A stretch of 64,000 nucleotides of DNA from contig CAVOKJ010000004.1 of assembly GCA_963696495.1 (NCBI GenBank), positions 310,001-374,000 on the forward strand, read 5' to 3'. Below, piece after piece: positions 23,954 to 32,415 of the stretch. A program made the position numbers and the translations under genes. Each line of letters starts with the position of its first letter. Position 1 is the stretch's first letter. Source of the stretch: Bog-756 sp963696495. GTDB taxonomy: Bacteria > Actinomycetota > Acidimicrobiia > Acidimicrobiales > RAAP-2. The notes below the pieces were generated by a model. The model was not told the DNA's origin, did no database searches, and saw nothing but the letters and a program-made list of their open reading frames with translations.

Positions 23954-25411
23954 GTGACTCAGCACCTCCGACCGGTGGACCCGTCCACCATCCCCCAGCT
24001 CAACGGACGCTTCGAACCCGTCGATCACGAGATCGAAGCAGATGATCTGCCGATCGAGGGGAGCCTGCCCACTGACCTGACGGGTGCCTACTTCCGCAAC
24101 GGACCCAATCCCAGGTTCACGCCACTCGGGAGCTACACCTACCCGTTGGAGGGCGATGCCATGATCCACGGGCTCTGGCTCGGGCATGGCCGTGCCCACT
24201 ATGCCAACCGTTGGGTGCGGACCAAAGGGATGGTGGCGGAGGAGCGGGCGGGCCGATCCCTCTACGGGGGACTCATGACCCCGGCGTTCGTGGACATGGC
24301 CCTGCTCGGACCGGACCCCGATCCGGGCTGGCCCTTCCGGCTCGACCCGTTCGTCAACGTGGTGCGACACGCAGGACGGTATCTGGCGCTCGAAGAGGGG
24401 ACACCTCCCTACGAGATCACCGACCGGCTCGAAACCGTCGGGCTCTTCGACTTCGCCGGCGGGCTCCCCTTGGGAATGTGCGCCCACCCCAAGATCGATC
24501 CCCTCTCCGGTGAGCTGGTCGTGTTCCGTTACGACGTCGAAGCGCCGTTCCTCACCTGGGCGGTCATCGGAGCCGACGGGAAGGTCACCCGACCGCCGAC
24601 GGCGGTCGACGGGGTCGATGCCGGCTTCATGATCCATGACTTTGCCATCACCGAGCACTATCTCGTCCTGACGATCGGGCCGGCCCTGTTCGACCTGGAT
24701 GCCATGCTCACCGGTGGAGCAGTGCTCACGTGGAAGCCCGAACTCGGCACCCGGATTGCCGTGATTCCGCGGGATGCCTCGTCCGGTCCGATGTGGATCC
24801 GTACCGAGGCGTTCTGGGTCTGGCATTTCGCCAATGCCTACGAGATGCCTTCGTCTCCAGGGGGTACCGTCGGAGGAGACGATGTGCGCATCGTGCTCGA
24901 CTTTCCGTGGTGGAGCAGCCTCGGCCTCGGGCTGGGGGGCACAGCGGAGCCGATACACGGAGCGTTCACCCGGGCCACGCTGGATCCCCGGCGGGGAACG
25001 CTGGGATTGGAACATCTCGATGCTGCGGGCACCGAGTTTCCCCGAATCGACGATCGATTGATCGGCCGCCGCCATCGGTACCTGACCGTCGCAGGGGTGA
25101 GTGGGCGCAACCAGCTGGTCCGGGGTGAGCACGATCAGCTGGTCAGATACGACATGGAGACCGGGGAGTCGCAGTCCTATGACTGTGACGGTGTCATCGG
25201 TGAAGTGGTCTTCGCCCCTCGTCCGGGGGGTACCGAGGAACTGGACGGCTACTACCTGACCTTTGTCAGCTCCTTCGGGACGGATCGGTCGGCCTCCGCC
25301 TATGTGTGGGACGCCTCCCGGTTCCCGGCCTCTCCCGTGGCGAAGGTGGCGATCCCTCAGCGGGTGCCGAGCGGGCTGCACGGCAACTGGTTCGCTGACG
25401 GGTCGAGCTGA
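23954..25411 (+). CDS. Carotenoid oxygenase (RPE65 / carotenoid cleavage dioxygenase family)
   Basis: A 485-residue seven-bladed propeller dioxygenase. The four iron-binding histidines are visible: His178 (CAHPK), His228 (IHDFA), His291 (WHFANAYE) and His476 (GLHGNWF close to the C-terminus). The N-terminal LTGAYFRNGPNPRF motif is also conserved. These enzymes cleave carotenoids or related conjugated compounds (apocarotenoids, stilbenes) with molecular oxygen. No carotenoid biosynthetic gene is nearby, so the substrate is open. The start is GTG with GGAGAAGG upstream. Confidence 0.9.
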   Translation: MTQHLRPVDPSTIPQLNGRFEPVDHEIEADDLPIEGSLPTDLTGAYFRNGPNPRFTPLGSYTYPLEGDAMIHGLWLGHGRAHYANRWVRTKGMVAEERAGRSLYGGLMTPAFVDMALLGPDPDPGWPFRLDPFVNVVRHAGRYLALEEGTPPYEITDRLETVGLFDFAGGLPLGMCAHPKIDPLSGELVVFRYDVEAPFLTWAVIGADGKVTRPPTAVDGVDAGFMIHDFAITEHYLVLTIGPALFDLDAMLTGGAVLTWKPELGTRIAVIPRDASSGPMWIRTEAFWVWHFANAYEMPSSPGGTVGGDDVRIVLDFPWWSSLGLGLGGTAEPIHGAFTRATLDPRRGTLGLEHLDAAGTEFPRIDDRLIGRRHRYLTVAGVSGRNQLVRGEHDQLVRYDMETGESQSYDCDGVIGEVVFAPRPGGTEELDGYYLTFVSSFGTDRSASAYVWDASRFPASPVAKVAIPQRVPSGLHGNWFADGSS

Positions 25412-25711
25412 ACGGCACCGCACCGGCCGCTCACCGTGTCGGGCGGACCGGGGTGGTCCTGCATCGGGACGTCCCTGCAGGTTGCCGTCGGCGCTCGGAC
25501 CTGCTGCCGCTGGGCTCGGAGCACGGGCGACCAACCGGTAGGCCCTGGGGCGGTCGAGACCGAGGTGACGGGCTCTGCCTGGCGCAACGGGCGTTCTCAC
25601 GCCTTCGAGCCTCACCGTTCGGTGCGGCCGGGATCGTGAAAATGGACGGCGCTAGCATGGGCCGGCCGCAGTGAATCTCGGGCGCAGACGAGCAAGGGGG
25701 AGGCGTACCAG
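25412..25711. other. Intergenic region
   Basis: Three hundred bases between the dioxygenase and the membrane-protein gene. Overlapping frames on both strands show no family features. The right end carries GGGGGAGG as the ribosome-binding site of the next gene. Nothing else is recognised. Confidence 0.4.
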
Positions 25712-27625
25712 GTGCAGTCGGTGACTCTCGGTGCGTCTCGAAGTTCCGGTCCATCTGACGGTTCCCGTCCGTCTCGAGATTCCGGTCCGTCTCGAGGGTC
25801 CGGTCCGTCCCACGAGTCACGTCGGTTCGTCGATCGTCTCGACTCCCGGTTGGTGAACGCCGTCACCGTGCTCGGCCTCGGTCTCCCGGTCGTTGCCTAC
25901 TTCTGGTTCATCCACCACTACGGAGTCAACGTGATCTGGGGGGACCAATGGGCCGACATCAACATCATCGGTCAGGCCCATGCCGGCACGTTGAGCCTGG
26001 CGTCGCTGTGGACCCAGCACTTCGAGAACCGCATCTTCTTCCCCAATCTGATCGTCCTGCTCCTCGCCTACACGACCCACTTCAATGTGGTCTTCGAGGA
26101 GTACCTGAGTGGCACCATGCTCCTCGCCGCCACTGCGCTGCTGATCCTGGCCCACCACCGGCGGTCCCCGACCACGCCCTGGCTCTACTACTGCCCGGTG
26201 CCGTTCCTCATGTTCACCTTCGCCGGAGGCAACCTCTACTGGGGTGGCGGGAACACGTTGTGGGGATTCCAGATGGCCTGGTACCTGGTCATCCTGGCGC
26301 TGGCGGTCACGGTGTTCCTGCTGGACCGCGTGTCGCTGGGCTGGCTGGTGATGGGTGGAGCGATGGCCGCCGCCGTGGTCGGGAGCTACTCGTCGCTGCA
26401 GGGACTACTGATCTGGCCGGCCGGTCTCACCCTGTTGTGGATCCGCCGACGGAGGCGGGCCCTGTGGGTCGCCTGGATCGCCGCCGCGTTGGTGACCTCG
26501 GCGGTGTACTTCTACCACTACGACTTCCACACGAACCTCACCGAACCCAAGTACGTCCCCCCGCTGGTGGAGCTCAAGTACTTCCTCTTCGCCATCGGCG
26601 ACAACATCGTGGGCCAGCAGCTGTTCCAATTTCCGCACGGCATCGCCGACCTGGTGGTCGGCGCCCTCATCCTGGCGATCGCCCTCTGGGTGGTGATCAG
26701 CGCCGCCCTCCACTCCGACGACCTGCACGGCGGGGCCATCGGCGTCACGTTGGTCGTCGTGGGACTCCTGTGCACGGCGAGCATCACGGCCGGTCGGGCC
26801 TGGCAGGGTGTCCTCATCGCCAACCGGTACGTGACCTTCGAGATCCTCACCTGGGTCGGTTGCTACCTCGCCCTGGTCGAGCGGCCTCGCCCCAGCCCCG
26901 AGCGCACGGCACCGGAGCGTTCCCGACCTGGAGATACCCCCGCCGAAGTCCCGGGGCACGCCATCGACACGACCGCAGTGCCCGTCCCGGCCAGCCGCGT
27001 GAGGCGGCGGGGGGCGATCACCGCCGCAGCCCGATGGGTCCTGGTGGTCCTCATCGTGCTCCAGGTGGTGATCGGGACCAGAAGCGGCCTGGCGCAGGCC
27101 AGGTCGTGGTACCAGCGTGAGGTTGTCGCCGCCGACGTGACCGCCAACATCGACAAGGCCTCGGACACGTTGGTCGACAGTGACCTGGGTGACTATCAGG
27201 ACGAATCGATCCGGCACTGGGTGCAGATCGCCGAGGATGAGCACCTCACCATGTTCGGCACCGGCGCCGCGGCGGCCTATGCCAAAGAGGGGCTCCCGTT
27301 CGTCAACACCGCACCGGTGACCCGCATGGTCCTTCCGAAGGACGGAGCGCAGATAGCGGGAGGCACGGTGATGGCTGCCACTGCGTCGGAGCAGTACTAC
27401 CGGATGGCCACCGTCGACTTCCGGATCACGGGGGGACAGCTCGGCCAGCCCCTGCTCGTGAAGACCGTACCCACCTGGTACGGGTGGTTGGGGTATTGGA
27501 ATACCTCGACGGTCCCCGACGGCACCTACACCGTCGAGAGTGTGGCCACCGACGCCGCCGGGAACCGCAGCCAGAGCGCGAGCGTCACGGTGATCGTGGC
27601 CAACTCGGCCTCAACCCGGCCTTGA
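25712..27625 (+). CDS. Multi-spanning membrane protein with C-terminal Ig-like domain
   Basis: A 637-residue protein of unknown function. Residues 1-40 are a low-complexity Ser/Arg/Gly/Pro tail encoded by imperfect repeats of TCCGGTCCGTCTCGAG. Then come about ten membrane helices, with conserved-looking YGVNVIWGDQW, FENRIFFPNLIVLLLAYTTH, EEYLS and LWGFQMAWYLV segments; the layout (periplasmic DQW and E-N-R loops between helices 1 and 2) resembles glycosyltransferase-C-type membrane enzymes, but the family is not certain. A final helix (LVVLIVLQVVIG) precedes a 170-residue exterior part ending in an Ig-like fold (VTRMVLPKDGAQIAGGTV ... VPDGTYTVESVATDAAGNRS). GTG start with GGGGGAGG. A truncated paralogue lies at 9856. 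Confidence 0.8.
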   Translation: MQSVTLGASRSSGPSDGSRPSRDSGPSRGSGPSHESRRFVDRLDSRLVNAVTVLGLGLPVVAYFWFIHHYGVNVIWGDQWADINIIGQAHAGTLSLASLWTQHFENRIFFPNLIVLLLAYTTHFNVVFEEYLSGTMLLAATALLILAHHRRSPTTPWLYYCPVPFLMFTFAGGNLYWGGGNTLWGFQMAWYLVILALAVTVFLLDRVSLGWLVMGGAMAAAVVGSYSSLQGLLIWPAGLTLLWIRRRRRALWVAWIAAALVTSAVYFYHYDFHTNLTEPKYVPPLVELKYFLFAIGDNIVGQQLFQFPHGIADLVVGALILAIALWVVISAALHSDDLHGGAIGVTLVVVGLLCTASITAGRAWQGVLIANRYVTFEILTWVGCYLALVERPRPSPERTAPERSRPGDTPAEVPGHAIDTTAVPVPASRVRRRGAITAAARWVLVVLIVLQVVIGTRSGLAQARSWYQREVVAADVTANIDKASDTLVDSDLGDYQDESIRHWVQIAEDEHLTMFGTGAAAAYAKEGLPFVNTAPVTRMVLPKDGAQIAGGTVMAATASEQYYRMATVDFRITGGQLGQPLLVKTVPTWYGWLGYWNTSTVPDGTYTVESVATDAAGNRSQSASVTVIVANSASTRP

Positions 27626-28213
27626 GCGGGCTGGGTCGATCCGCCGAGCCTCCCCCTGGGCCTGCATCGCCGCCCCGGTTCGAGCCGGATGGCGCCGCGA
27701 CCATGCCTCGAGCGAAACGGGGACGAGCTCGAGCACCATCGGCCAGACAGCGGTCCTCGATCCGGGTATCGGAACTTTTCGGGCCATTTGGCCCTGACGA
27801 CGAGCACGAGGACTCCTTAAGGTCGAAGCGATCTGCTCGTTCGACGACCGTCGGGGAGACTGAGTGGACACGGACCGGCCGGGGTGCCTCGCCGCCAGGC
27901 CCTCGGCGGGCGGCGGGCGGCGGGTTGTGCCCGTGTTCCGATAGGGGCGCCGATCACCGGCGAGCGATTCGCAACCGGCTCCCGGACGCCGCCCTCGTCC
28001 CTCCGGCCACTGCCGAGGGCGGGCATGAGTCGTTCCGGCTCTGTAAAAGTTCCGATAAATCCTGCCGCCCGGCGTTGCCTGTGCGTTTGTTCCACGCGGA
28101 AGATACCAGGACGGAGGGCAAGCTCATGGGCAACCGCAGGAGTCGATACCACTGCGAGCGGGTGGCGACACCGGCCATCGGCCGTCGCACCACGCTGCCG
28201 GCCGATCCAACCG
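27626..28213. other. Intergenic region with conflicting short frames
   Basis: About 590 bases after the membrane-protein gene. Several overlapping frames exist, all Arg/Pro-rich. One short frame starting at ATG 28126 has GGAGGGC upstream and stops at 28281 without recognised features; it may be the 5' part of the zinc-ribbon frame that follows, broken by a frameshift. Nothing else is supported. Confidence 0.35.
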
Positions 28214-28441
28214 GTGGCCGATCCTTGCCGCCAAGGCAGGGCCGGGCAGATCCGGAAGCTGATCCGACGTGGCCAGGCTGATCCACCTCGGAGACTCCGG
28301 CGGACCTTCTGCTGCATCGCATGCGAAGAGCGAGTGGATGTCACCTACGACCCGGGGGTCACCCTGCCGTGCCCCGGTTGCGGGAGGCAGATATCGATGC
28401 CGCCGCTGCCACCTTGGTATCAGAGCGCTGCGGATAGGTAG
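28214..28441 (+). CDS. Possible small zinc-ribbon protein
   Basis: The 3' end of this frame encodes TFCCIACEERVDVTYDPG followed by LPCPGCGRQISMP, a C-x2-C ... C-x2-C zinc ribbon with the usual turn residues, then PPWYQSA. The start is uncertain: no good ribosome-binding site exists in this frame, the GTG at 28214 is the first usable codon near the domain, and the better-initiated ATG at 28126 is in another frame. The gene may therefore be frameshifted. The ribbon is the only sign of coding. Function unknown. Confidence 0.4.
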   Translation: MADPCRQGRAGQIRKLIRRGQADPPRRLRRTFCCIACEERVDVTYDPGVTLPCPGCGRQISMPPLPPWYQSAADR

Positions 28442-28485
28442 CACCAACCGCCACCGGTCGCCCATGGCTGCCTAGGCTCCCAGCC

Positions 28486-29193
28486 ATGTGCGGACGCATC
28501 GCCCTCTACGACCAACCCGGCCATGTGGCGAGGATCCTGGGCGCGGGCATCGATCCCGACCTGGCGGACGCGTTCAGGCCGAGCTGGAACATCGGCCCGA
28601 CCTCTCGGATCCTCGGCGTCTTCGACCGCCATGGCGAGCGGGAGCTGACCATGTTCACGTGGGGCCTCGTTCCGAAATGGGCGAAGGACCCCTCGACGAT
28701 CACGTCGACCTTCAATGCCCGGGCCGAGACGGTTGCCTCCAAGCCGATGTTCAGGACGGCGTTCCGGAGTTCACGGATACTGGTGCCGGTCGATGCCTTC
28801 TACGAATGGCAGACACTGGCTCCCAAGGTGAAGCAGCCGTACGCATTTCAACGGGCGGACGGGGATCCGATCATGTTCGCCGGCCTGCGCGAATGGTGGC
28901 GGGATGCAGAGGGCCACGAACTGAACACGGCGACGATCATCACCACCGAAGCGGGTCCGGACATGCCGATCCACAACCGGCAGCCCGTGGTGCTCGAGCG
29001 GGCGCAGTGGAACTTCTGGCTCGACCCCTCCGTGACCGACGTGGCGAAGCTGCAGCCACTCCTGGCCCCGACGGTCGAGGGCACGCTGGTTCGTCATCCG
29101 GTCACGAAGGACGTCGGCAATGTCAGGAACAACGGGCCGGAGATGGTCGAGGCCATCGTGCTCGGAGGACCATCCGGCCCTGACCCCCTCTGA
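28486..29193 (+). CDS. SOS response-associated peptidase (SRAP / YedK-HMCES family)
   Basis: A 235-residue SRAP protein. Cys2 in MCGRIALY is the residue that crosslinks to abasic sites in single-stranded DNA; NARAET (about 76-81), the Glu of DAFYEWQ, and His in PIHNRQPVVL complete the active site, although the usual H-x-R-M-P is here HNRQP. WGLVPKWA is also typical. The family shields abasic sites during replication by forming a thiazolidine DNA-protein crosslink. The ATG must be the start because Cys2 has to become N-terminal after methionine removal. Confidence 0.93.
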   Translation: MCGRIALYDQPGHVARILGAGIDPDLADAFRPSWNIGPTSRILGVFDRHGERELTMFTWGLVPKWAKDPSTITSTFNARAETVASKPMFRTAFRSSRILVPVDAFYEWQTLAPKVKQPYAFQRADGDPIMFAGLREWWRDAEGHELNTATIITTEAGPDMPIHNRQPVVLERAQWNFWLDPSVTDVAKLQPLLAPTVEGTLVRHPVTKDVGNVRNNGPEMVEAIVLGGPSGPDPL

Positions 29194-29239
29194 CGAGGGA
29201 TCTTCGGTCATCGGGGCCCGATCGCCGCCCCGTGGGGGA

Positions 29240-30052
29240 TCAGGCACCGAGCAGGTTCGACACGGTCGCACGGCCTGCCTCCGGAGGCGACCAATCGGGA
29301 TCCAGTTCGAAGAACGCACCGGACAGGGCTTCGAGTGCCAGTCCGAAGAGCGTCCATTCCTGCATCCGGCCATCGGGACCGGTCGGCCGCATGATGCCGC
29401 TCATGTGCTTGGAGTCGACGCGGTCCCGGAGCACACAGCCTTCGGCCAATGCGGCGACGGCGATGGTGAACTGGCGCACCGTCAGTCCGGGGCGTACCCG
29501 ATAGCCGATGTAGTCCATCCCTGCCTGATAGACCCCCTCCATCTGCTCGGTGACGGCTCGATACGACTCTTCGAGCGCCGCATCGATCCGGCTTCGGCGG
29601 GCCGGATGGGTCCCCACGGCCGTCACCGCCCAGATGCCGATCCAGATCAGCCAATCCGGCGACTGCTGCAGTGCCCTCGTATTGGAGGCGGCCGAGATCC
29701 GACACACCTCGCGCATCGTCGATCGTCGGGAGACCTCGGACGAAGGATCCAGGCCCAGGAGGGCCGGGCCGAGATCCTTCAGGGTGTCGGCGATTTCGGA
29801 GGCGCTGTCATCCGACGCCGCGGTGGCCAGCACGTCGGTCTGGTAGTCGAACTGGTCCTCCCATATCCGGCCGATCAAGGATGCATTCGTGATGCGGATC
29901 CCGGTGTCCGCCTCGACCCGCTCCCGAACCCGCTTGAACGTCAGCGAGTCGCCACCGGCCCCCAGGCCCTCCTCGCGGAGGATGGCCCGTCCGGCCTCGA
30001 TGAACAGGTTGTGCAATTCGTCCCGACTCAGTCTCGGGCGATCCGTCGCCAT
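29240..30052 (-). CDS. Atypical TetR-like regulator
   Basis: A 270-residue protein with a TetR-like N-terminus: SRDELHNLFIEAGRAILREEGLG, then LTFKRVRERVEADTGIRITNASLIGRIWEDQFDYQTDVL, where an unusually long insert separates helices and the normal YYHF box is IGRIWEDQFDYQ. The C-terminal 200 residues are helical with LRDRVDSKHMSG and look like a ligand-binding domain. It probably regulates unlinked genes, as the neighbours (SRAP, convergent; VOC protein, same strand) give no clear target. Longer than typical TetR proteins (about 200). Confidence 0.65.
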   Translation of the reverse strand: MATDRPRLSRDELHNLFIEAGRAILREEGLGAGGDSLTFKRVRERVEADTGIRITNASLIGRIWEDQFDYQTDVLATAASDDSASEIADTLKDLGPALLGLDPSSEVSRRSTMREVCRISAASNTRALQQSPDWLIWIGIWAVTAVGTHPARRSRIDAALEESYRAVTEQMEGVYQAGMDYIGYRVRPGLTVRQFTIAVAALAEGCVLRDRVDSKHMSGIMRPTGPDGRMQEWTLFGLALEALSGAFFELDPDWSPPEAGRATVSNLLGA

Positions 30053-30210
30053 GAGGAACCCCTCGCGTCACCAGGTGCCGTGCACCTCAGTCCCGCCAGC
30101 GCAATTGGCAAGTCCCACGATAACGATACAGGTCGGATGCCCGTCCGGCACGACTGCGGGGTCGACACCGGCGCTGCTGAGCCAAGGCCCACCGGTCGGG
30201 GTGCTGACGC

Positions 30211-30582
30211 TCACTCCGGAGCGTGGCACACCGCTTCGACGTTGTTTCCGTCCGGGTCACGCACAAAGGCACCGAAGTAGTGGGGGTGGTACTCCGGCCA
30301 CAACCTCGGGGGGTGGAGGACCGGAGCGGACGCCTCGACGGCCGCATCGAAGAAAGCCCGGACGGCAGCTCGGTTCGGGGCGACGAACGCGATGTGTGAC
30401 TCGCGGAACCCGTCGCCGTTCACCGCGGGCCCGATCCAGAACTCGGGCTTCGGAGCCACACCGAACCCGACGACACCCCCGTACTCCATGACCCTCGAAC
30501 CGCCGAGAGGGGCCAACACCCGGTCATAGAACTCGGCGCTCGCCGCGATGTCGCGGCACTGCATCGAGAGATGGTCGATCAT
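30211..30582 (-). CDS. VOC family (glyoxalase/bleomycin-resistance-like) protein
   Basis: A 123-residue paired beta-alpha-beta-beta-beta protein of the vicinal-oxygen-chelate superfamily: MIDHLSMQCRDIAASAEFYDRVLAPLG opens it, HIAFVAPNRAAVRAFFDAA forms the second half and VRDPDGNNVEAVCH closes it. Putative metal ligands are His4, His68 and Glu in NNVEAV. Substrate unknown; members range from glyoxalases to small resistance proteins. Confidence 0.88.
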   Translation of the reverse strand: MIDHLSMQCRDIAASAEFYDRVLAPLGGSRVMEYGGVVGFGVAPKPEFWIGPAVNGDGFRESHIAFVAPNRAAVRAFFDAAVEASAPVLHPPRLWPEYHPHYFGAFVRDPDGNNVEAVCHAPE

Positions 30583-30735
30583 CGGACCATTGTCCCACCG
30601 CCGGGCCGGCCCGTCACCTGTGGTCGGTGCCCGGTGAGCTGCGCACCCGTGCCGGGGCGTCCGGGTGGTGGCGCGCCACGGGCCGACGGATGGGCTCGAC
30701 GGGGCGGAACGGTGCCCACTCCGGCCACGGAACCG

Positions 30736-31659
30736 TCATGCAGCCGTGTAATACCGACTGGCGTCACCTTGGAGCGCCGTGCTGGCCGAACCGTCGAGAC
30801 CCACCACCGCCTCGCCGGCGGTGGTCACTCGCTGGACCTTTCGCCGCTGTTGCCCGTAGTCGGCGATGGCGTAGTGCTGTGTCGAGCGGTTGTCCCACAC
30901 GACGACGTCCCCCTCCCGCCACTTCCAACGGACGGTGTTCTCGGGGCGCGTGACATAGGCCTGCAGCATCCGCAGGATGTCGACGGACTCGGCGGTCGGG
31001 TGACCCACGAGTCGTTGCGCGAACCCTCCGAGCAACAGGGCGCGCTCTCCGGTTTCCGGGTGGACCCGGACGACGGGATGCTCGGTCTCGTAGACCGTCG
31101 ACACGAACGAGTGCAGGTAGGAGAGCTGCTCCTCGCTCAGTCGGCCCCTGAGGGCGGCTATGTCGACCCGCCCGTAGTCGTTGCCGTTGGTGTGGACGGC
31201 ACGCAGCGAGTCGGCCAGGACCCGCAGATCGGGTCGGAGGTCTTGGTAGCCGGCGACCGTGTTGGCCCACATGGTGTCACCACCGACCTCGGGGATGATC
31301 ACCGAACGGAGCACGGAGAACGTCGGGGGACGCTCCACGAAGGTGACGTCGGTGTGCCAGTGGTTGGCCGACGCGCCGGCGAGCGAGTCGAGGTCGAAGA
31401 TCTCGGGGTCTTCGGTCGTCGCCGGAAGGGTCGGATGGGCGTGGGTCAGGGGACCCAATCGGGAGGCGAAGGCGATCTGCCCCGGAGCGTCGAGATGCTG
31501 ACCACGGAAGAACACCACCCGGTGGGCGAGGAGTGCCTGACGGACGTCGGCCACGGTGTCGTCACTGAGCGGTCCGGCCAGGTCCACCCCGACGATCACC
31601 GCTCCGATCCGACCGGTGAGTGGGTGGGCCTCGACAGAAGTGGTGGAAGCGACGGCCAT
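30736..31659 (-). CDS. TauD/TfdA family Fe(II)/2-oxoglutarate dioxygenase
   Basis: A 307-residue dioxygenase. The iron ligands are His102-x-Asp104 (NHWHTDVTF) and His262 (WDNRSTQHYAI), and the 2-oxoglutarate-binding Arg lies about ten residues later (QQRRKVQRVT). GALTAHP-like LGPLTHAHP and GGDTMWANTVAGYQDL are also typical of the TauD group. Taurine, other sulfonates or phenoxy compounds are the known substrates; which one is used here is unknown. The frame extends upstream, but the ATG at 31659 follows GAGGAGG and starts at the family's normal place. A promoter and operator are visible at 31708-31752. Confidence 0.9.
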   Translation of the reverse strand: MAVASTTSVEAHPLTGRIGAVIVGVDLAGPLSDDTVADVRQALLAHRVVFFRGQHLDAPGQIAFASRLGPLTHAHPTLPATTEDPEIFDLDSLAGASANHWHTDVTFVERPPTFSVLRSVIIPEVGGDTMWANTVAGYQDLRPDLRVLADSLRAVHTNGNDYGRVDIAALRGRLSEEQLSYLHSFVSTVYETEHPVVRVHPETGERALLLGGFAQRLVGHPTAESVDILRMLQAYVTRPENTVRWKWREGDVVVWDNRSTQHYAIADYGQQRRKVQRVTTAGEAVVGLDGSASTALQGDASRYYTAA

Positions 31660-31707
31660 GGGCCTCCTCGGCGGGACGGTCGCGGCACGCAGTGCCGGCC
31701 CGGGTGG

Positions 31708-31752
31708 ATTGATGATCAATTCGATTGTATTTATAGAATAAAGTGGCGGCAA
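31708..31752 (-). promoter_or_regulatory. Promoter and operator of the dioxygenase gene
   Basis: On the minus strand TTGCCG (31747-31752) and TACAAT (31724-31729) are separated by exactly 17 bases, a good sigma-70-type -35/-10 pair. A perfect palindrome ATTGATGATCAAT (31708-31720) lies where transcription should begin, as expected for an operator. The regulator is unknown; a GntR- or TetR-type protein is plausible. Confidence 0.6.
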
Positions 31753-31779
31753 GTCGCGCACGTGGAGCGCAGCACGTGG

Positions 31780-31821
31780 GCGGCATGCGGAGGGCGGCAT
31801 GTGGAGGGCGGCATGCGGAGG
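31780..31821. repeat. Three tandem copies of a 14-base unit
   Basis: GCGGCATGCGGAGG (31780-31793), GCGGCATGTGGAGG (31794-31807) and GCGGCATGCGGAGG (31808-31821) follow each other without spacers upstream of the plus-strand gene at 31926. Each unit contains a GGAGG and an ATG. Confidence 0.85.
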
Positions 31822-31925
31822 GCCGCCGAGCGGGTACGGTCCGCCAGGATGCATCTGTCATCCGTGTTCGAGGACGTACTGGTGCAGAGGGGCCGTCAAC
31901 GACGACCCGAGACCAGGAGGGCAAC

Positions 31926-32339
31926 TTGCCAGACATCGTCGATGCTGTACCGGACAGCCACAGGGATCTTCTCCATGCGTCGCTCACGGCCACGCTGACC
32001 ACCGTCGATACTCACGGGCGGCCGCAATCGACGGCGGTGTGGTTCCTACTGGACGACGACGGGCAGCTGAAGGGATCGATCACCTCCGACCGGCAGAAGT
32101 ACAAGAACCTGCGGGCGAACCCCAACTGCGCACTGTTCATCATCGACCCGCAGAACCCGTTCCGCACTCTGGAGGTTCGAGCCGAGGCCGAACTCGCCGC
32201 CGATCCCGGCAAGGCGACCGTCCGTAAGTTCGCGCAGGCCTACCACGTCGACGAGGCGATGTTGGTCGATCCTTCAGAGGACCGCTACACCGTGACGTAC
32301 CGTCCCCGGCGGGTGGTCGTCAACCCGCCACCGGGTTAG
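31926..32339 (+). CDS. PPOX-class, probably F420-dependent, oxidoreductase
   Basis: A 137-residue split-barrel flavin/deazaflavin protein: TATLTTVDTHGRPQSTAVWFLLDDD is the first beta-hairpin, KYKNLRANPNCALFIIDP the K-x-x-N-L block, and RTLEVRAEAEL the following strand. The pattern matches actinobacterial PPOX enzymes that use reduced F420. The start is inferred to be TTG at 31926: AGGAGG at 31915-31920 lies five bases ahead and homology begins just after, while the longer upstream frame crosses the 14-base repeats. Confidence 0.85.
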   Translation: MPDIVDAVPDSHRDLLHASLTATLTTVDTHGRPQSTAVWFLLDDDGQLKGSITSDRQKYKNLRANPNCALFIIDPQNPFRTLEVRAEAELAADPGKATVRKFAQAYHVDEAMLVDPSEDRYTVTYRPRRVVVNPPPG

Positions 32340-32415
32340 GCCCGGCCGCTCCGGGCCGCCCCCGCCGCTCCCGAGGGAGCGGGCCCAAGCCCTGTGGGCC
32401 TGTGGGGTACCCGGG

